Positions 38,504-46,657 of a stretch of 64,000 nucleotides of DNA are shown piece by piece; within the stretch, counting starts at the first letter, position 1, and the number at the start of each line of letters is the position of its first letter. The DNA is from Bradyrhizobium sp. NDS-1 (GTDB taxonomy: Bacteria > Pseudomonadota > Alphaproteobacteria > Rhizobiales > Xanthobacteraceae), in NCBI RefSeq assembly GCF_032918005.1, contig NZ_CP136628.1, positions 2,031,501-2,095,500 on the forward strand, given 5' to 3'. Below the pieces are notes generated by a model that ran no database searches, was not told the origin of the DNA, and saw only the letters and a list, made by a program, of their open reading frames with translations. The position numbers and the translations under genes are program-made.

Positions 38504-38839
38504 CTACCAAACGAAAAAATCTCGGATGCCGGCCGATGAGCCTCTCGATCCCTTAACGCCTGCGGGAGCGTGGGCAATCAGCTTCTGCAGTATTATTGGT
38601 GCGGCCAGACCAACGAAGTAGACGTCAAATGGAACTCCGTCAGAGCCGAATCGAACCCACGCGAGAAACGCGCCCACCAAGACCATCGCAATCGTCACAA
38701 TCCAGTAAAAAACCGACTTTGCGTAGATCGGCACACGACCACCGCGTCGAAGTCCATACCAATGAAGAACCTCCGCCGAGATTCCGCCGGCCGCGCCAAC
38801 GGAAAAAACGGAAAAATCGCTGCTGAGAGTGGCAACCAT
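38504..38839 (-). CDS. small membrane protein, partner of the caspase-like gene
   Basis: 111 aa with a hydrophobic N-terminal stretch (FSVFSVGAAGGISAEVLHWY), a membrane segment VFYWIVTIAMVLVGAFLAWV and a second one VPFDVYFVGLAAPIILQKLI, then a Gly/Arg tail. The stop is three bases before the caspase-like start, so both are surely one transcript. I do not recognise the family; a membrane sensor or anchor for the protease is a reasonable guess only. Confidence 0.68.
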   Translation of the reverse strand: MVATLSSDFSVFSVGAAGGISAEVLHWYGLRRGGRVPIYAKSVFYWIVTIAMVLVGAFLAWVRFGSDGVPFDVYFVGLAAPIILQKLIAHAPAGVKGSRGSSAGIRDFFVW

Positions 38840-39363
38840 GGTGTCCCCGCCATTTGTACAATTTTTGGGTTACGAGGCGCAATTATATCGCGCAGCGAGA
38901 AGCCGTAAAGCGCGCGCGGACCTCTTCATACTGGCTATACTCGCTTGGCTCCCGAAGTGGACCGCGCTGTCGAACATACGTCGGCTCACCCAACGCCCGC
39001 CGGATCTGAAAGTAATCCAGCGATCGGCTCGCGATATCTAGGCGTGTTTTTGAAGGTGCCCGTATAATCAGTCACCGGAGAACCCAAACGGTACGCTTGA
39101 CGTCCTGAAGTCGTCGGGAAGGAGTTCGCGACCAATTGGAAGCGCTGACCGAGCCGCGCATCTCGGGCGGCGGCAGACGCGACATGCGACGCCGATCGGC
39201 GTTGCCTCCTCCGAGCGTGGTCCATGGCCGCCGCGCATATAGACCAATTGCCCGGCGTGCCCGGCTGCGCAGCCAATTGCGATTGCGCGCTCGACGCGGA
39301 TTGCACCGAACGAGCCTCCGCCGGCGGTGCCCATCGCGCGCATCTCGCCGAAGATGATTTTGA
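38840..39363. other. low-coding stretch in island 1
   Basis: About 520 bases. Several frames are open on both strands but are Arg/Ala/Ser-rich without natural domains; none has a good start. The minus-strand frame with AIAIGCAAGHAGQLVYMRGG is the most protein-like and may be debris. Confidence 0.4.
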
Positions 39364-39480
39364 CGGGTATACGAACACAAGGTGCGCGAGCTACTTCCGC
39401 CGGAGGAGTTTTGGGAGCTGCGCCGTAAGTTCAAGGTGGAAAGCTCAGCAAACCTGATTTATTCTTTCGGAATTGCGTAG
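39364..39480 (+). pseudogene. 3' fragment of an unidentified gene
   Basis: After a TGA at 39361 the frame reads VYEHKVRELLPPEEFWELRR then [17 protein letters not shown] and stops at TAG 39478. The charged/aromatic pattern is natural, but no start or upstream part fits, so it is probably the tail of a lost gene. Confidence 0.35.
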
Positions 39481-39493
39481 CGAGGAGACTAAC

Positions 39494-39703
39494 GTGGCAA
39501 CTGGCGTGGTAAAATGGTTCAATGCGACCAAAGGTTTCGGCTTCATTCAACCCGATGATGGCGGCCAAGATGTTTTTGTGCACATAAGCGCCGTCGAGCG
39601 CGCTGGTCTCTCGGACCTGCGTGAGGGACAGAAGGTCTCTTACGAGGTCAAAGTCGATCAGAGGCGGGGCAAGAGCAGCGCGGAAAATCTGCGCGTATCT
39701 TGA
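39494..39703 (+). CDS. cold-shock protein (CspA family)
   Basis: 69 aa OB-fold RNA chaperone. GTG at 39494 with GAGGAGA upstream. RNP1 is [20 protein letters not shown] and RNP2 DVFVHIS; the [17 protein letters not shown] opening and [20 protein letters not shown] close are typical. Binds single-stranded RNA/DNA. It stands between low-coding stretches of island 1. Confidence 0.95.
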   Translation: MATGVVKWFNATKGFGFIQPDDGGQDVFVHISAVERAGLSDLREGQKVSYEVKVDQRRGKSSAENLRVS

Positions 39704-40009
39704 TCACTGCATTTGTCTCTCAAGATCTCTTAGGAGCGTGTGGAGAAAGTCGCTCGCGCAATCATATCGCGCGCCGCCGCCGGCGATATCATGCGCGCGC
39801 GGCTCTACTATACTGCCAACGGTTTCGCGGCCGAGTAAATCAGCTCTTTCAGACCACTGCTGCAATAGACGATCAGGAATGTCTTCCGCGGACCCGAACA
39901 GTTTCAGAAGGCATTCCTCACCTTCGGCTTTGTGGTCGTGATGAGCTTTCGCCGCATAGAAAGCGAATAGTCCACGAAAAGCATCACGGGAAACGGCCGG
40001 TTTTGCCAT
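39704..40009 (-). CDS. small hypothetical protein
   Basis: 101 aa: MAKPAVSRDAFRGLFAFYAA, KAHHDHKAEGEECLLKLFGS, RLLQQWSERADLLGRETVGS. Soluble, helical, with His-rich stretch; natural composition. Its stop abuts the cspA stop. No family recognised. Confidence 0.55.
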   Translation of the reverse strand: MAKPAVSRDAFRGLFAFYAAKAHHDHKAEGEECLLKLFGSAEDIPDRLLQQWSERADLLGRETVGSIVEPRAHDIAGGGARYDCASDFLHTLLRDLERQMQ

Positions 40010-40538
40010 TGCAATGTCCCCGGAAAAATTGACTGCTCAATGGGACGATCTTGATTGTCCAGTGCAGGAAAATCCAGCAAAACTTTCGTCGCACGTCACA
40101 AGAAAAGGCCGCCCTTCGGACGGCCTCAGGTTGTTCGCTATGCTGATCTAAAATCGTGCTGAAAGCACCGACGTAGCCTTGTTGCTACGTCAGACCCCGG
40201 GTGTAAATAGATGCGAGATGAACGTTCCAGCCCCGGCCCTAAGATTATGCCAAGGTGATTTGCTTCTGCCAATGTAAATCCGATGAATGCCGGGAAAGAA
40301 TGCGAATTCCCAACTTATGTTAGTTTTCGTTTGGAACTCGGCAGGTTGAAATCATGATGATCTATCAGAATTGCGTGCTCGACGAACTTGGTAATGCGCT
40401 GAGTTTAGACTTAGCGCGACTGCGCAACAGAGTAAGAAGCCAAGGTCAAGGCCGCCGCGATGGTCGACGGACATCGGGTGGCGATCGACGCGTCGCTCTA
40501 GTTGGCGCGACGTGGAGCACCTCGTGGGCTTTCAGACA
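40010..40538. other. intergenic stretch with a hairpin
   Basis: About 530 bases without a convincing gene. A hairpin AGGCCGCCCTTCGGACGGCCT at 40108-40128 lacks a T-run and is at most a weak terminator. An ATG frame at 40354 (MIYQNCVLDELGNALSLDLA) starts well but decays into Arg/Gly-rich sequence. Confidence 0.4.
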
Positions 40539-40889
40539 TTAGCGTAGCGGCAGTACCAACTGCAGCCTTGTTTCGCTCGCATTGGCGGCGATGAAGGCAT
40601 CCAGCGCAGGTGTGATCTCCAAGGCCTCATCGATTGCGAGTTGCGCAAGCGCCGTGGCAACCTCAGACGTCGCGTCCCTCGACCAGCCCTCAATAGCGTT
40701 AAAGGCCACGATCCGCACGGGATAGGTGTATTGTCCAGAGATCAGATCGCGGACGATGGTCTCCAAGTCCGTATCTTCCTCGTCGGTCTCCCGCCAAGCG
40801 CAGCCGGCGCGCGCTCCAAAGTCCTCCAACACCAAATAGACGTCACGATCGAGGCGATCAGCCGGTACAATCGAGGGCGAGGACCGCAT
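40539..40889 (-). CDS. conserved hypothetical protein
   Basis: 116 aa: DRDVYLVLEDFGARAGCAWR, ETDEEDTDLETIVRDLISGQ, RIVAFNAIEGWSRDATSEVA, ALDAFIAANASETRLQLVLP. Soluble and acidic; looks like short proteins common in Bradyrhizobium genomes, function unknown. A 137-bp element repeated 320 bp away lies directly upstream. Confidence 0.72.
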   Translation of the reverse strand: MRSSPSIVPADRLDRDVYLVLEDFGARAGCAWRETDEEDTDLETIVRDLISGQYTYPVRIVAFNAIEGWSRDATSEVATALAQLAIDEALEITPALDAFIAANASETRLQLVLPLR

Positions 40890-40913
40890 GAGCTATTCCG
40901 AACACAAAGGCTG

Positions 40914-41050
40914 AGAGAGACGGCCCCGGCTTCAGGGGGCTGGGGGGCATGGCCGGGGCCGCTCTGCCAGCTCTCCACGGGCTGGCATCACTCTCAAGCC
41001 GATCTGCTGGCCTGCGTTCCTCGCCGGTCCAGCTGGGAAATTTACGGGTG
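40914..41050. repeat. direct repeat, copy 1 (upstream of 40539-40889)
   Basis: Copy 1 of an element present again at 41232-41370. Shared blocks include GAGAGACGGCC, GGCCGGGGCCGCTC, CTCTCAAGCCGATCTG, TGGCCT and CGTTCCTCGCC. On the minus strand it is the 5' region of the gene ending at 40539. Inverted GGCCCCGGC / GCCGGGGCC arms could make an RNA hairpin. Confidence 0.75.
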
Positions 41051-41051
41051 G

Positions 41052-41207
41052 TCAGACTGGCGGGCCTATCACGTCGTACTCGAACGCCACGCCCTCAGGA
41101 TCGTTCTCCTCGAAACACGTTTCCGCGGCATCGATCGTGGAGAAGACCTTAATGTGGTCGACGTCGCCGACCTGTTTGGCGGTGTTCACGTAGACGAAGA
41201 CGGTCAT
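41052..41207 (-). CDS. small hypothetical protein (51 aa)
   Basis: MTVFVYVNTAKQVGDVDHIK, VFSTIDAAETCFEENDPEGV, AFEYDVIGPPV. GAGG lies six bases before the ATG at 41207; another ATG two codons earlier (41213) has no spacing from it. This type of short acidic protein, with the FEENDPEGVAFEY stretch, is familiar from rhizobia and of unknown function. It is preceded by copy 2 of the direct repeat. Confidence 0.68.
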   Translation of the reverse strand: MTVFVYVNTAKQVGDVDHIKVFSTIDAAETCFEENDPEGVAFEYDVIGPPV

Positions 41208-41231
41208 AGTCATCCTCAGACCACGGATGGC

Positions 41232-41370
41232 GGAGAGACGGCCGCGGCTTCAGAAGACTTTTGGGCCAGGGCCGGGGCCGCTCCGCCAGCTCGGCAGCGC
41301 GCTGGCAAGACTCTCAAGCCGATCTGTTGGCCTTCGTTCCTCGCCGCTCCAGTTGGGCAGACTACGGGTA
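41232..41370. repeat. direct repeat, copy 2 (upstream of 41052-41207)
   Basis: Second copy of the element at 40914-41050, same orientation, about 75-80 percent identical by eye. It precedes the 51-aa gene on the minus strand at the same distance (about 25 bases) as copy 1 precedes its gene. Confidence 0.75.
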
Positions 41371-41498
41371 GAGGCGGTTCATCGTTGTGGGGGCATCGTT
41401 CTGGTTTCACGAAACGTTCACATGCGCGGTCAGTCTCAGTGGCTTACTTTGAAAATCACGGTAGCCTAGTTTGATGCCGGATGGCCCTGCCTATGATT

Positions 41499-42640
41499 TT
41501 AGACCCTTCCGATGGCTTCAAGGTTGTCACCCACCAGAAACCGCCGGCGTTCAACGGCACTGACCGGCAACGGCAAATCGTTCTCCGCGATCTGCCCCAA
41601 TGCGTACGAAGCCAAAACACTGCCAAACACTGTGCCTGGTGCGATTCCGCGGCCGTTATAGCCACTGAAACCGATGACGTTGCGATCCAGCTTGTGAAGC
41701 CGGGGCAAGTTGTCCGACGTCATTCCAATCATGCCGAACCAGCCGGCTTCAAACTGGACGCCCCGAAGTCCTGGAAAAAGCTTGCGCAGCGATCTTTGGG
41801 CCCAGGCCCGGTGAATAGATTGCCCCATTCCCTCAAGCGCACCAACACTGCCAAACACGAGTCGCCCGGAGCGATCGAGGCGAAATGAAGAGAGAACCTC
41901 TCGAGTGTCCCACACACCCTGCCGCTCAGGCAGGATCGACTTTCTCAGATCGTCGGGCAGAGAAGGCGTGGCAAAGTTGAAATAGGGCAGTTGAATCTGT
42001 TCCTGCCGTATCTCAGACCAAAGTCCTTTGCCATAAGCATCCGTCGCGACGACCACCCAGTCGGCCTCTACAGATCCGCTTTCGGTGCCGACTCTCCAGC
42101 GCAAACCGTTGTGTTGCGCCACGATGGCCTCGCTTTGCGTAAATATCCTGGCTCCCATCGCAAGCGCGGCCCGCGCTAACCCTCGCGCATAGGCCAATGG
42201 CTGTATGGTGCCGGCGCGGTTATCGAGCAGCGCGCCGGTGTAGTCGCCACCGCCTACTTTCCTGTGTGTTGCCTCCGCATTTAGCACCAAGACGGGCGCT
42301 CCACGCTTCTGCCACTGTTCGGCACGGGCCTCAATCTCCTCCAAGCCCTTACGTCCGAGCCACAATGTAAAGTGCCGGCACGTTCCACTTCACATTCGAT
42401 GTCGTGCTTTTCGATGAGTTCGAACACCGTCTGCGGTCCGCGCCCGAGTTGTTCAAGCAACCGTTCTCCAAACGGCGCGCGGAGCGCGTCCGGAAGCGCG
42501 TCAGGCATGAGCCACATACCCGCATTCACGAGCCCGACGTTCCGCCCGGAGCCGCCGAATCCTATTTCAGACGCCTCCAAAAGCGCGACACGCGCCCCAC
42601 CTTCAGCAAGATAGTATGCAAAACTGACGCCGGCCAGGTG
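41499..42640 (-). pseudogene. FAD-dependent amino-acid/amine oxidoreductase (DadA/PuuB-like), truncated and frameshifted
   Basis: Two minus-strand frames make one protein. The 5' part reads AYYLAEGGARVALLEASEIG, FGGSGRNVGLVNAGMWLMPD, FELIEKHDIECEVERAGTLH; near 42370 it shifts to GLEEIEARAEQWQKRGAPVL, GGDYTGALLDNRAGTIQPLA, WVVVATDAYGKGLW and a C terminus with VIGFSGYNGRGIAPGTVFGS. The N-terminal GxGxxG nucleotide-binding motif and start are missing (a stop precedes LAGVSFAYYL). Relatives oxidise D-amino acids or gamma-glutamylputrescine. Not functional as read. Confidence 0.82.
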
Positions 42641-42730
42641 CTAGTTTCTCACTACATCATGCTCGGGGCGCAATGAATAGCCGCCATCGGGCCAAGTCGC
42701 GGAGGAGAAACATCGGCCAGGTGAAAGCGA

Positions 42731-43429
42731 TCAGGCGTCGAGATTGTGCAGGTGCTGGCGGTTGCGCAGCACGATCTGGCGAGCGCCCGAGAAGCCGAGT
42801 ATGCCCTTTGCGTGAAGCTGCGAGAGCGCGCGCGACACGGTCTCGAGCGTGAGGCCCAGATAGTCGCCGATATCGAGCCGACACATCGGCAGCGCCATCA
42901 TGTTGGCGACGGCGAGGCGGCGATCCATTTCGAGCAGGAAGGTTGCAACACGCTCCATCGCCGTCTTGCGCCCCAGCAGCAACATGTGATCTTCGGCGTG
43001 ACGCAGCTCGCCCGCCGTCATGGCCCAGAGCTTGCGCGCGACCTGTACGTCGGTGCCGGCGACCCTTTCGAGGCTGGCCCGCTCCACGAGGCGCACGCTT
43101 GTGGCGACAATCGCTTCGGCCGCAAGGCGATGCGTCTGGCCCGGTTCGAGGCCGAACACGTCACCGGGAAGGTGAAATGCGCCGATCTGACGGCGGCCGT
43201 CGGAGAGCAGCTTGTAGCTGCGCACCGCGCCGGAGACCACCTGATAGACATATTCGGCGGGCTCGTCTTCGCCGTAGATCTCCTCTTCCTTGCGATAGGA
43301 GAACTCGGTGGCAACGAGGCCGGCATGTCCCGCGATCGCGCCGAACTGGTCGGAAACGGGACGCGCGGGAGCGATCTTACCGCCGATTTGGGTGTTAATC
43401 GCCTCGGTCTTGAGCGTCTGGGTCAGCAT
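42731..43429 (-). CDS. fixK: transcriptional activator FixK2 (CRP/FNR family)
   Basis: 232 aa from ATG 43429, which has GGAG nine bases upstream; an ATG three codons earlier has none. This start places the single Cys of MMALPMCRLDIGDY at residue 183, the position known to make B. diazoefficiens FixK2 redox-sensitive. Cyclic-nucleotide-like fold with GRRQIGAFHLPGDVFGLEPG, no iron-sulfur cysteines, and the helix-turn-helix LGLTLETVSRALSQLHAKGI. Activates TTGA-N6-TCAA promoters; targets in this window are fixN and fixG. Last of the fixLJ-receiver-fixK2 run. Confidence 0.95.
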   Translation of the reverse strand: MLTQTLKTEAINTQIGGKIAPARPVSDQFGAIAGHAGLVATEFSYRKEEEIYGEDEPAEYVYQVVSGAVRSYKLLSDGRRQIGAFHLPGDVFGLEPGQTHRLAAEAIVATSVRLVERASLERVAGTDVQVARKLWAMTAGELRHAEDHMLLLGRKTAMERVATFLLEMDRRLAVANMMALPMCRLDIGDYLGLTLETVSRALSQLHAKGILGFSGARQIVLRNRQHLHNLDA

Positions 43430-43509
43430 CTGCGCCATCTCCGTTGTGATGGTGCATTGGTATGCCGGATCGTACGGTCCGGAAATTTCGAGCGATATCT
43501 TAAGGAGGT

Positions 43510-43517
43510 TTACCTAC
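43510..43517 (-). promoter_or_regulatory. candidate FixJ-binding element upstream of fixK2
   Basis: The minus strand reads GTAGGTAA, matching six of eight positions of the FixJ class I motif GTAMGTAG known from Sinorhizobium. It is about 80 bases upstream of the fixK2 start, in the 104-base gap after the receiver gene. Weak by sequence alone. Confidence 0.4.
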
Positions 43518-43532
43518 GGAGAATCCCGGAGG

Positions 43533-43919
43533 TCAGTGGCCGCGCCTGTCCTGGATGGCGTGGCAGATGCATTTCGCGAGGCTTTCATCGAGGAGCGGCT
43601 TCAAAATCACGTCCTTGATCCCTGCCGCCGCCGCCCGTGCTGAGATATGTCCGTCCGGATAACCCGTGATCAGGATCACGGGCGTGTCGACGTCGGATTG
43701 GCGCAGCCGCCTGGCCAGCTCGATGCCATTGATGTCAGGCATCTTGTAGTCGATGACATAACAATCTGCGCGGGGCGGGTTCGTCGCATTGAGCAGCGCC
43801 GTGGCATTCCTGAAGGTCCGTACGGCAAAACCGTCGGTTTCCAACAGGAACCGCAGGGAGCCCAGCACGGCGGCATCGTCATCGACAACATAGACGGTGA
43901 GCTTCGCCGATGACGCCAT
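43533..43919 (-). CDS. single-domain response regulator (CheY-like)
   Basis: 128 aa receiver only, with no output domain. Acidic pocket DDD in VYVVDDDAAVLGSLRFLLET, phospho-acceptor Asp57 in ADCYVIDYKMPDINGIELAR, Thr in VILITGYPDGHISARAAAAG and Lys in VILKPLL. Start taken at MASSAKLTVYVVDD (43919); an upstream ATG at 43955 is in frame. Position between fixJ and fixK2 is as in B. diazoefficiens, where the receiver at this site is itself part of the FixLJ-FixK2 circuit. Confidence 0.9.
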   Translation of the reverse strand: MASSAKLTVYVVDDDAAVLGSLRFLLETDGFAVRTFRNATALLNATNPPRADCYVIDYKMPDINGIELARRLRQSDVDTPVILITGYPDGHISARAAAAGIKDVILKPLLDESLAKCICHAIQDRRGH

Positions 43920-43999
43920 TGGGAGCCGCTGATGGTGCGAGCCGATCTCGATCATGCTGCTTGGCTAGCACAGGGCCAGCGCAAGGGCTTTGACCTGAC

Positions 44000-44617
44000 T
44001 CAATCCTTGATCAGGCCGGCGCGCATCGCCAGCCGCACCAGCTCCGAGAGGCTGTTGGCCTGCATCTTGGTCATCACATTGGCCCGGTACACCTCGATCG
44101 TGCGCGGGCTGATATCGTATTCGCGGGCGATCAACTTGTTGGAGAGGCCTGCGATCAGCGCCTCCATGACCTGCCGTTCGCGCGGGCTCAAGGAGGTGAC
44201 GCGGGCGGCGATGTCATGGGCGACGGCCTCGTTCTTGGCGACCGGTTCGGCCTGGCGGATAGCGGCTTCGATCATGGTGACGAGGCGGTCGTCCTCGAAT
44301 GGCTTCTCGAGAAAGTCGACCGCACCAAGCTTCATCGCCTCGACCGCGAGCGGCACGTCGCCGTGACCAGTCATGATCAGGATCGGAAACGGACTGTTCT
44401 GCGCCTTCGTGCGCTTGAGAAGCTCGATTCCGTCAAGGCCCGGCATGCGGATGTCCGAGACGACGCAGCCGAAGGCGAGGCCGGGCAGGGCGTCGAGGAA
44501 ACTTAGCGCGTTGTCGAACATCGTGACGCCAAAGCCCGAGGAGTCCAGCAGGAAGTTCAGCGAGTCCCGCATCGCCTCGTCGTCGTCGATGACGTAGACA
44601 TGTCCCTTGGTCGTCAT
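44000..44617 (-). CDS. fixJ: response regulator FixJ
   Basis: 205 aa. Receiver (DDDEAMRDSLNFLLDSSGFG, Asp55 in CVVSDIRMPGLDGIELLKRT, LIMTGHGDVPLAVEAMKLGA, FLEKPFED) followed by a LuxR-type helix-turn-helix (LSPRERQVMEALIAGLSNKL, RTIEVYRANVMTKM). Phosphorylated by FixL at low oxygen; activates fixK2. The fixL stop is three bases upstream, indicating coupling. Confidence 0.97.
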   Translation of the reverse strand: MTTKGHVYVIDDDEAMRDSLNFLLDSSGFGVTMFDNALSFLDALPGLAFGCVVSDIRMPGLDGIELLKRTKAQNSPFPILIMTGHGDVPLAVEAMKLGAVDFLEKPFEDDRLVTMIEAAIRQAEPVAKNEAVAHDIAARVTSLSPRERQVMEALIAGLSNKLIAREYDISPRTIEVYRANVMTKMQANSLSELVRLAMRAGLIKD

Positions 44618-44620
44618 GAA

Positions 44621-46138
44621 TCAGGTCTCATCGGCTGCTGGGAGGGTGAAGCGGAATGTCGCGCCCCCCGATGCGTTGCTTTCGGCCACCATGAGGCCGC
44701 CGTGAGCCTCGATGATCGAGCGGCTGATCGACAGTCCGACGCCCATGCCGGTCTCTTTGGTGGTGAAGAAGGTCTGGAACAGATTTGGAATGACGTCGTC
44801 CTGAAAGCCGGAACCGGTGTCGGACACCTCCACCTCGATCATATCGTCGCTGACGCGGGCGTTGGTGACGGCGAGCTCACGCCGTGGCGACTGCGCCATC
44901 GCTTCCAGCGCGTTGCGGAACAGATTGACCAGCACCTGCTGGATCTGCACGCGGTCGGCAAGGACGAGATCGGCGTCCGGATCGAGGCTGAAACGGAGCT
45001 GCACGTTCTGCTCGCGTGCGCCGGCTAGTCCCAGCGCGCCGGCTTCCTCGATCAGTTTGGACAGGGTTTCGACCCGCTTTTCGGACTCGCCGCGGGAAAC
45101 GAAGTCGCGCAAGCGCCGGATGATCTGGCCTGCACGCACGGCCTGCTCCGAGGCGCGATCCAGCGCGCTCTCGATCTTCGGCGTGTTCGGATCGGTACTG
45201 CCGGCGAGCAGTCGCCGCGAGCCCTTCATGTAATTGCTGATCGCCGCCAGCGGTTGGTTCAGCTCATGCGCGAGCGCGGACGCCATCTCGCCCATCGCGC
45301 TCAGCCGCGAGACATGGACGAGCTCCGACTGCAATTCCTGGAGCCGCGCCTGGGTCTGCTGATGCTCGGTGAGGTCGCGGACGAACCCGGTGAAATAAGG
45401 CTCGCCGCCCGACTGCATCTCGCCGATCGACAGGTGCATCGGGAAGGTGGTCCCGTCGCGGCGTCTGCCGGTGACGATGCGACCGATGCCGATGATGTGC
45501 GGATCGTGGCTGGAGCGATAGCGGGCGATGTAGCTGTCATGGCGGGCGCGGTCGGGCTCCGGCATCAAAATGCTGACGTTCTGTCCGATCGCCTCGTGCT
45601 CGGACCAGCCGAACAGCCGCTCCGCGGCCGTGCTGAACAGCTGGATGATGCTGTTGCCGCCGATGACGATCATCGCATCGGGAATGGTGTGTAGGATCGA
45701 GCGGAGGTGAGTCTCGCGGGTGCGCAGCGCCTCCTCGACCTGCTTCTCCTCGTCGATGTCCAGAAAGATACCGCTGAGATGACGGGCGGCGCCGGCTTCA
45801 TCGCGAATGACTCCCGCCCGGGCGCGGATCCATTGCCCACTCTCTGATTCGCCTACGACCCGGAAAGACAGGTCGAACCCGCCGCCCCGCTCGGAGACGC
45901 GCTTGATCGCCGTCTCGACCCGCTCGCGGTCCCCGGGCTCGAGGCGGGACATAAACAGGTCGTAGCTCCGCGGCTGGCCCCGCGCGACGCCGAGCAAGAT
46001 ACCGGCGGTTTCCGACCAGTCCAGCTCCCGCGTGTTGAGGTCGAGATCCCAGGTGCCAACGCCGAATCCTTCGATTCGGACGCGAAAATATTCGCCGCGA
46101 GCGTCGTCTTGTGGATGCGTGACGCGGCTCGGCGACAA
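44621..46138 (-). CDS. fixL: oxygen-sensing histidine kinase FixL
   Basis: 505 aa from a TTG at 46138 (SPSRVTHPQDDARGEYFRVR) with GGGAG about eight bases upstream; this matches the known length of B. diazoefficiens FixL (505 aa), whose N terminus aligns here. The frame remains open to another TTG at 46201. Two PAS domains, the second binding haem through the His in RARHDSYIARYRSSHDPHII (about residue 200) with the nearby Arg-Ile-Val FG loop (GIGRIVTGRRRDGT), then HisKA with SALAHELNQPLAAISNYMKG (His about 291) and the ATPase NALEAMAQS, DTGSGFQDDV, GMGVGLSISRSI. Inactive with oxygen bound; phosphorylates FixJ when oxygen falls. Confidence 0.94.
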   Translation of the reverse strand: MSPSRVTHPQDDARGEYFRVRIEGFGVGTWDLDLNTRELDWSETAGILLGVARGQPRSYDLFMSRLEPGDRERVETAIKRVSERGGGFDLSFRVVGESESGQWIRARAGVIRDEAGAARHLSGIFLDIDEEKQVEEALRTRETHLRSILHTIPDAMIVIGGNSIIQLFSTAAERLFGWSEHEAIGQNVSILMPEPDRARHDSYIARYRSSHDPHIIGIGRIVTGRRRDGTTFPMHLSIGEMQSGGEPYFTGFVRDLTEHQQTQARLQELQSELVHVSRLSAMGEMASALAHELNQPLAAISNYMKGSRRLLAGSTDPNTPKIESALDRASEQAVRAGQIIRRLRDFVSRGESEKRVETLSKLIEEAGALGLAGAREQNVQLRFSLDPDADLVLADRVQIQQVLVNLFRNALEAMAQSPRRELAVTNARVSDDMIEVEVSDTGSGFQDDVIPNLFQTFFTTKETGMGVGLSISRSIIEAHGGLMVAESNASGGATFRFTLPAADET

Positions 46139-46270
46139 GCTATTGCTCCCATTCTCCTGCGGCGGGTTCCGTGCCGTGAAGATGGCTGCAATTTCGCCCA
46201 AGGCCGGGCCGGAGGCAAGTTCGGATGTCTGATTTTATTGGCGGATTTCTTCCAGCTGGCGCGACGAAAT

Positions 46271-46284
46271 TTGATCTACCTCAT
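46271..46284 (+). promoter_or_regulatory. imperfect FixK box upstream of usp remnant/CBS gene
   Basis: TTGATCTACCTCAT matches TTGA-N6-TCAA with one mismatch in the second half-site. It lies 71 bases before the decayed usp gene and on the same strand as the CBS gene. Confidence 0.5.
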
Positions 46285-46341
46285 CCCGCCTTGCGTCGGC
46301 GCGGCTAGATTCCACCGCATCTCGCTGCCCGGAGGCTCCCG

Positions 46342-46621
46342 ATGACATATGCGACAGTGATGGTCAGCCTGGCGCTCGATCAGCCCAAAAACGGCCGTCT
46401 TCTGGCTCGCCCGCCACGGCGTCGCTGCTAGCACGCGCATCGCGGAAGTCGGGAGAAACGAAACCGCCGCCGTGCAATTGGAGAAGATCGCCCATGACGT
46501 CGGTGCCGGCCTGATCGTCGCCGGCGCCTACGGTCATTCGCGCTTCCGCGAGCTGATCCTCAGCGGCGTTACGCAGTATCTTGTGATGCAATCCGCCCGC
46601 TGCGTGTTGCTGTCGCACTGA
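46342..46621 (+). pseudogene. universal stress protein (UspA-type), internally deleted
   Basis: The 5' end is intact in style: GGAGG, then ATG and TYATVMVSLALDQPKNGRLL, soon followed by a stop. The 3' end, in another frame, reads EKIAHDVGAGLIVAGAYGHS, RFRELILSGVTQYLVMQSAR with the usual Usp signature GAYGHSRFRELILG. The central 60 percent of a two-domain Usp is missing. It sits at the usual place of a usp gene in the fix cluster, between fixL and the CBS gene. Confidence 0.82.
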
Positions 46622-46657
46622 CGGCCGGCGAACCCAGATGAACGAGGAGGACGCGCC

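Noticed and set aside
40641..41474. 277-codon plus-strand frame across the direct repeats
   Set aside because: It runs over the repeats and antisense to two better minus-strand genes; no start signal.
32128..42730. Second copy of the tRNA-Pro 3' end as attR
   Set aside because: I scanned for GGTTCGAATCCTGCC and similar and saw none; the right end remains open.
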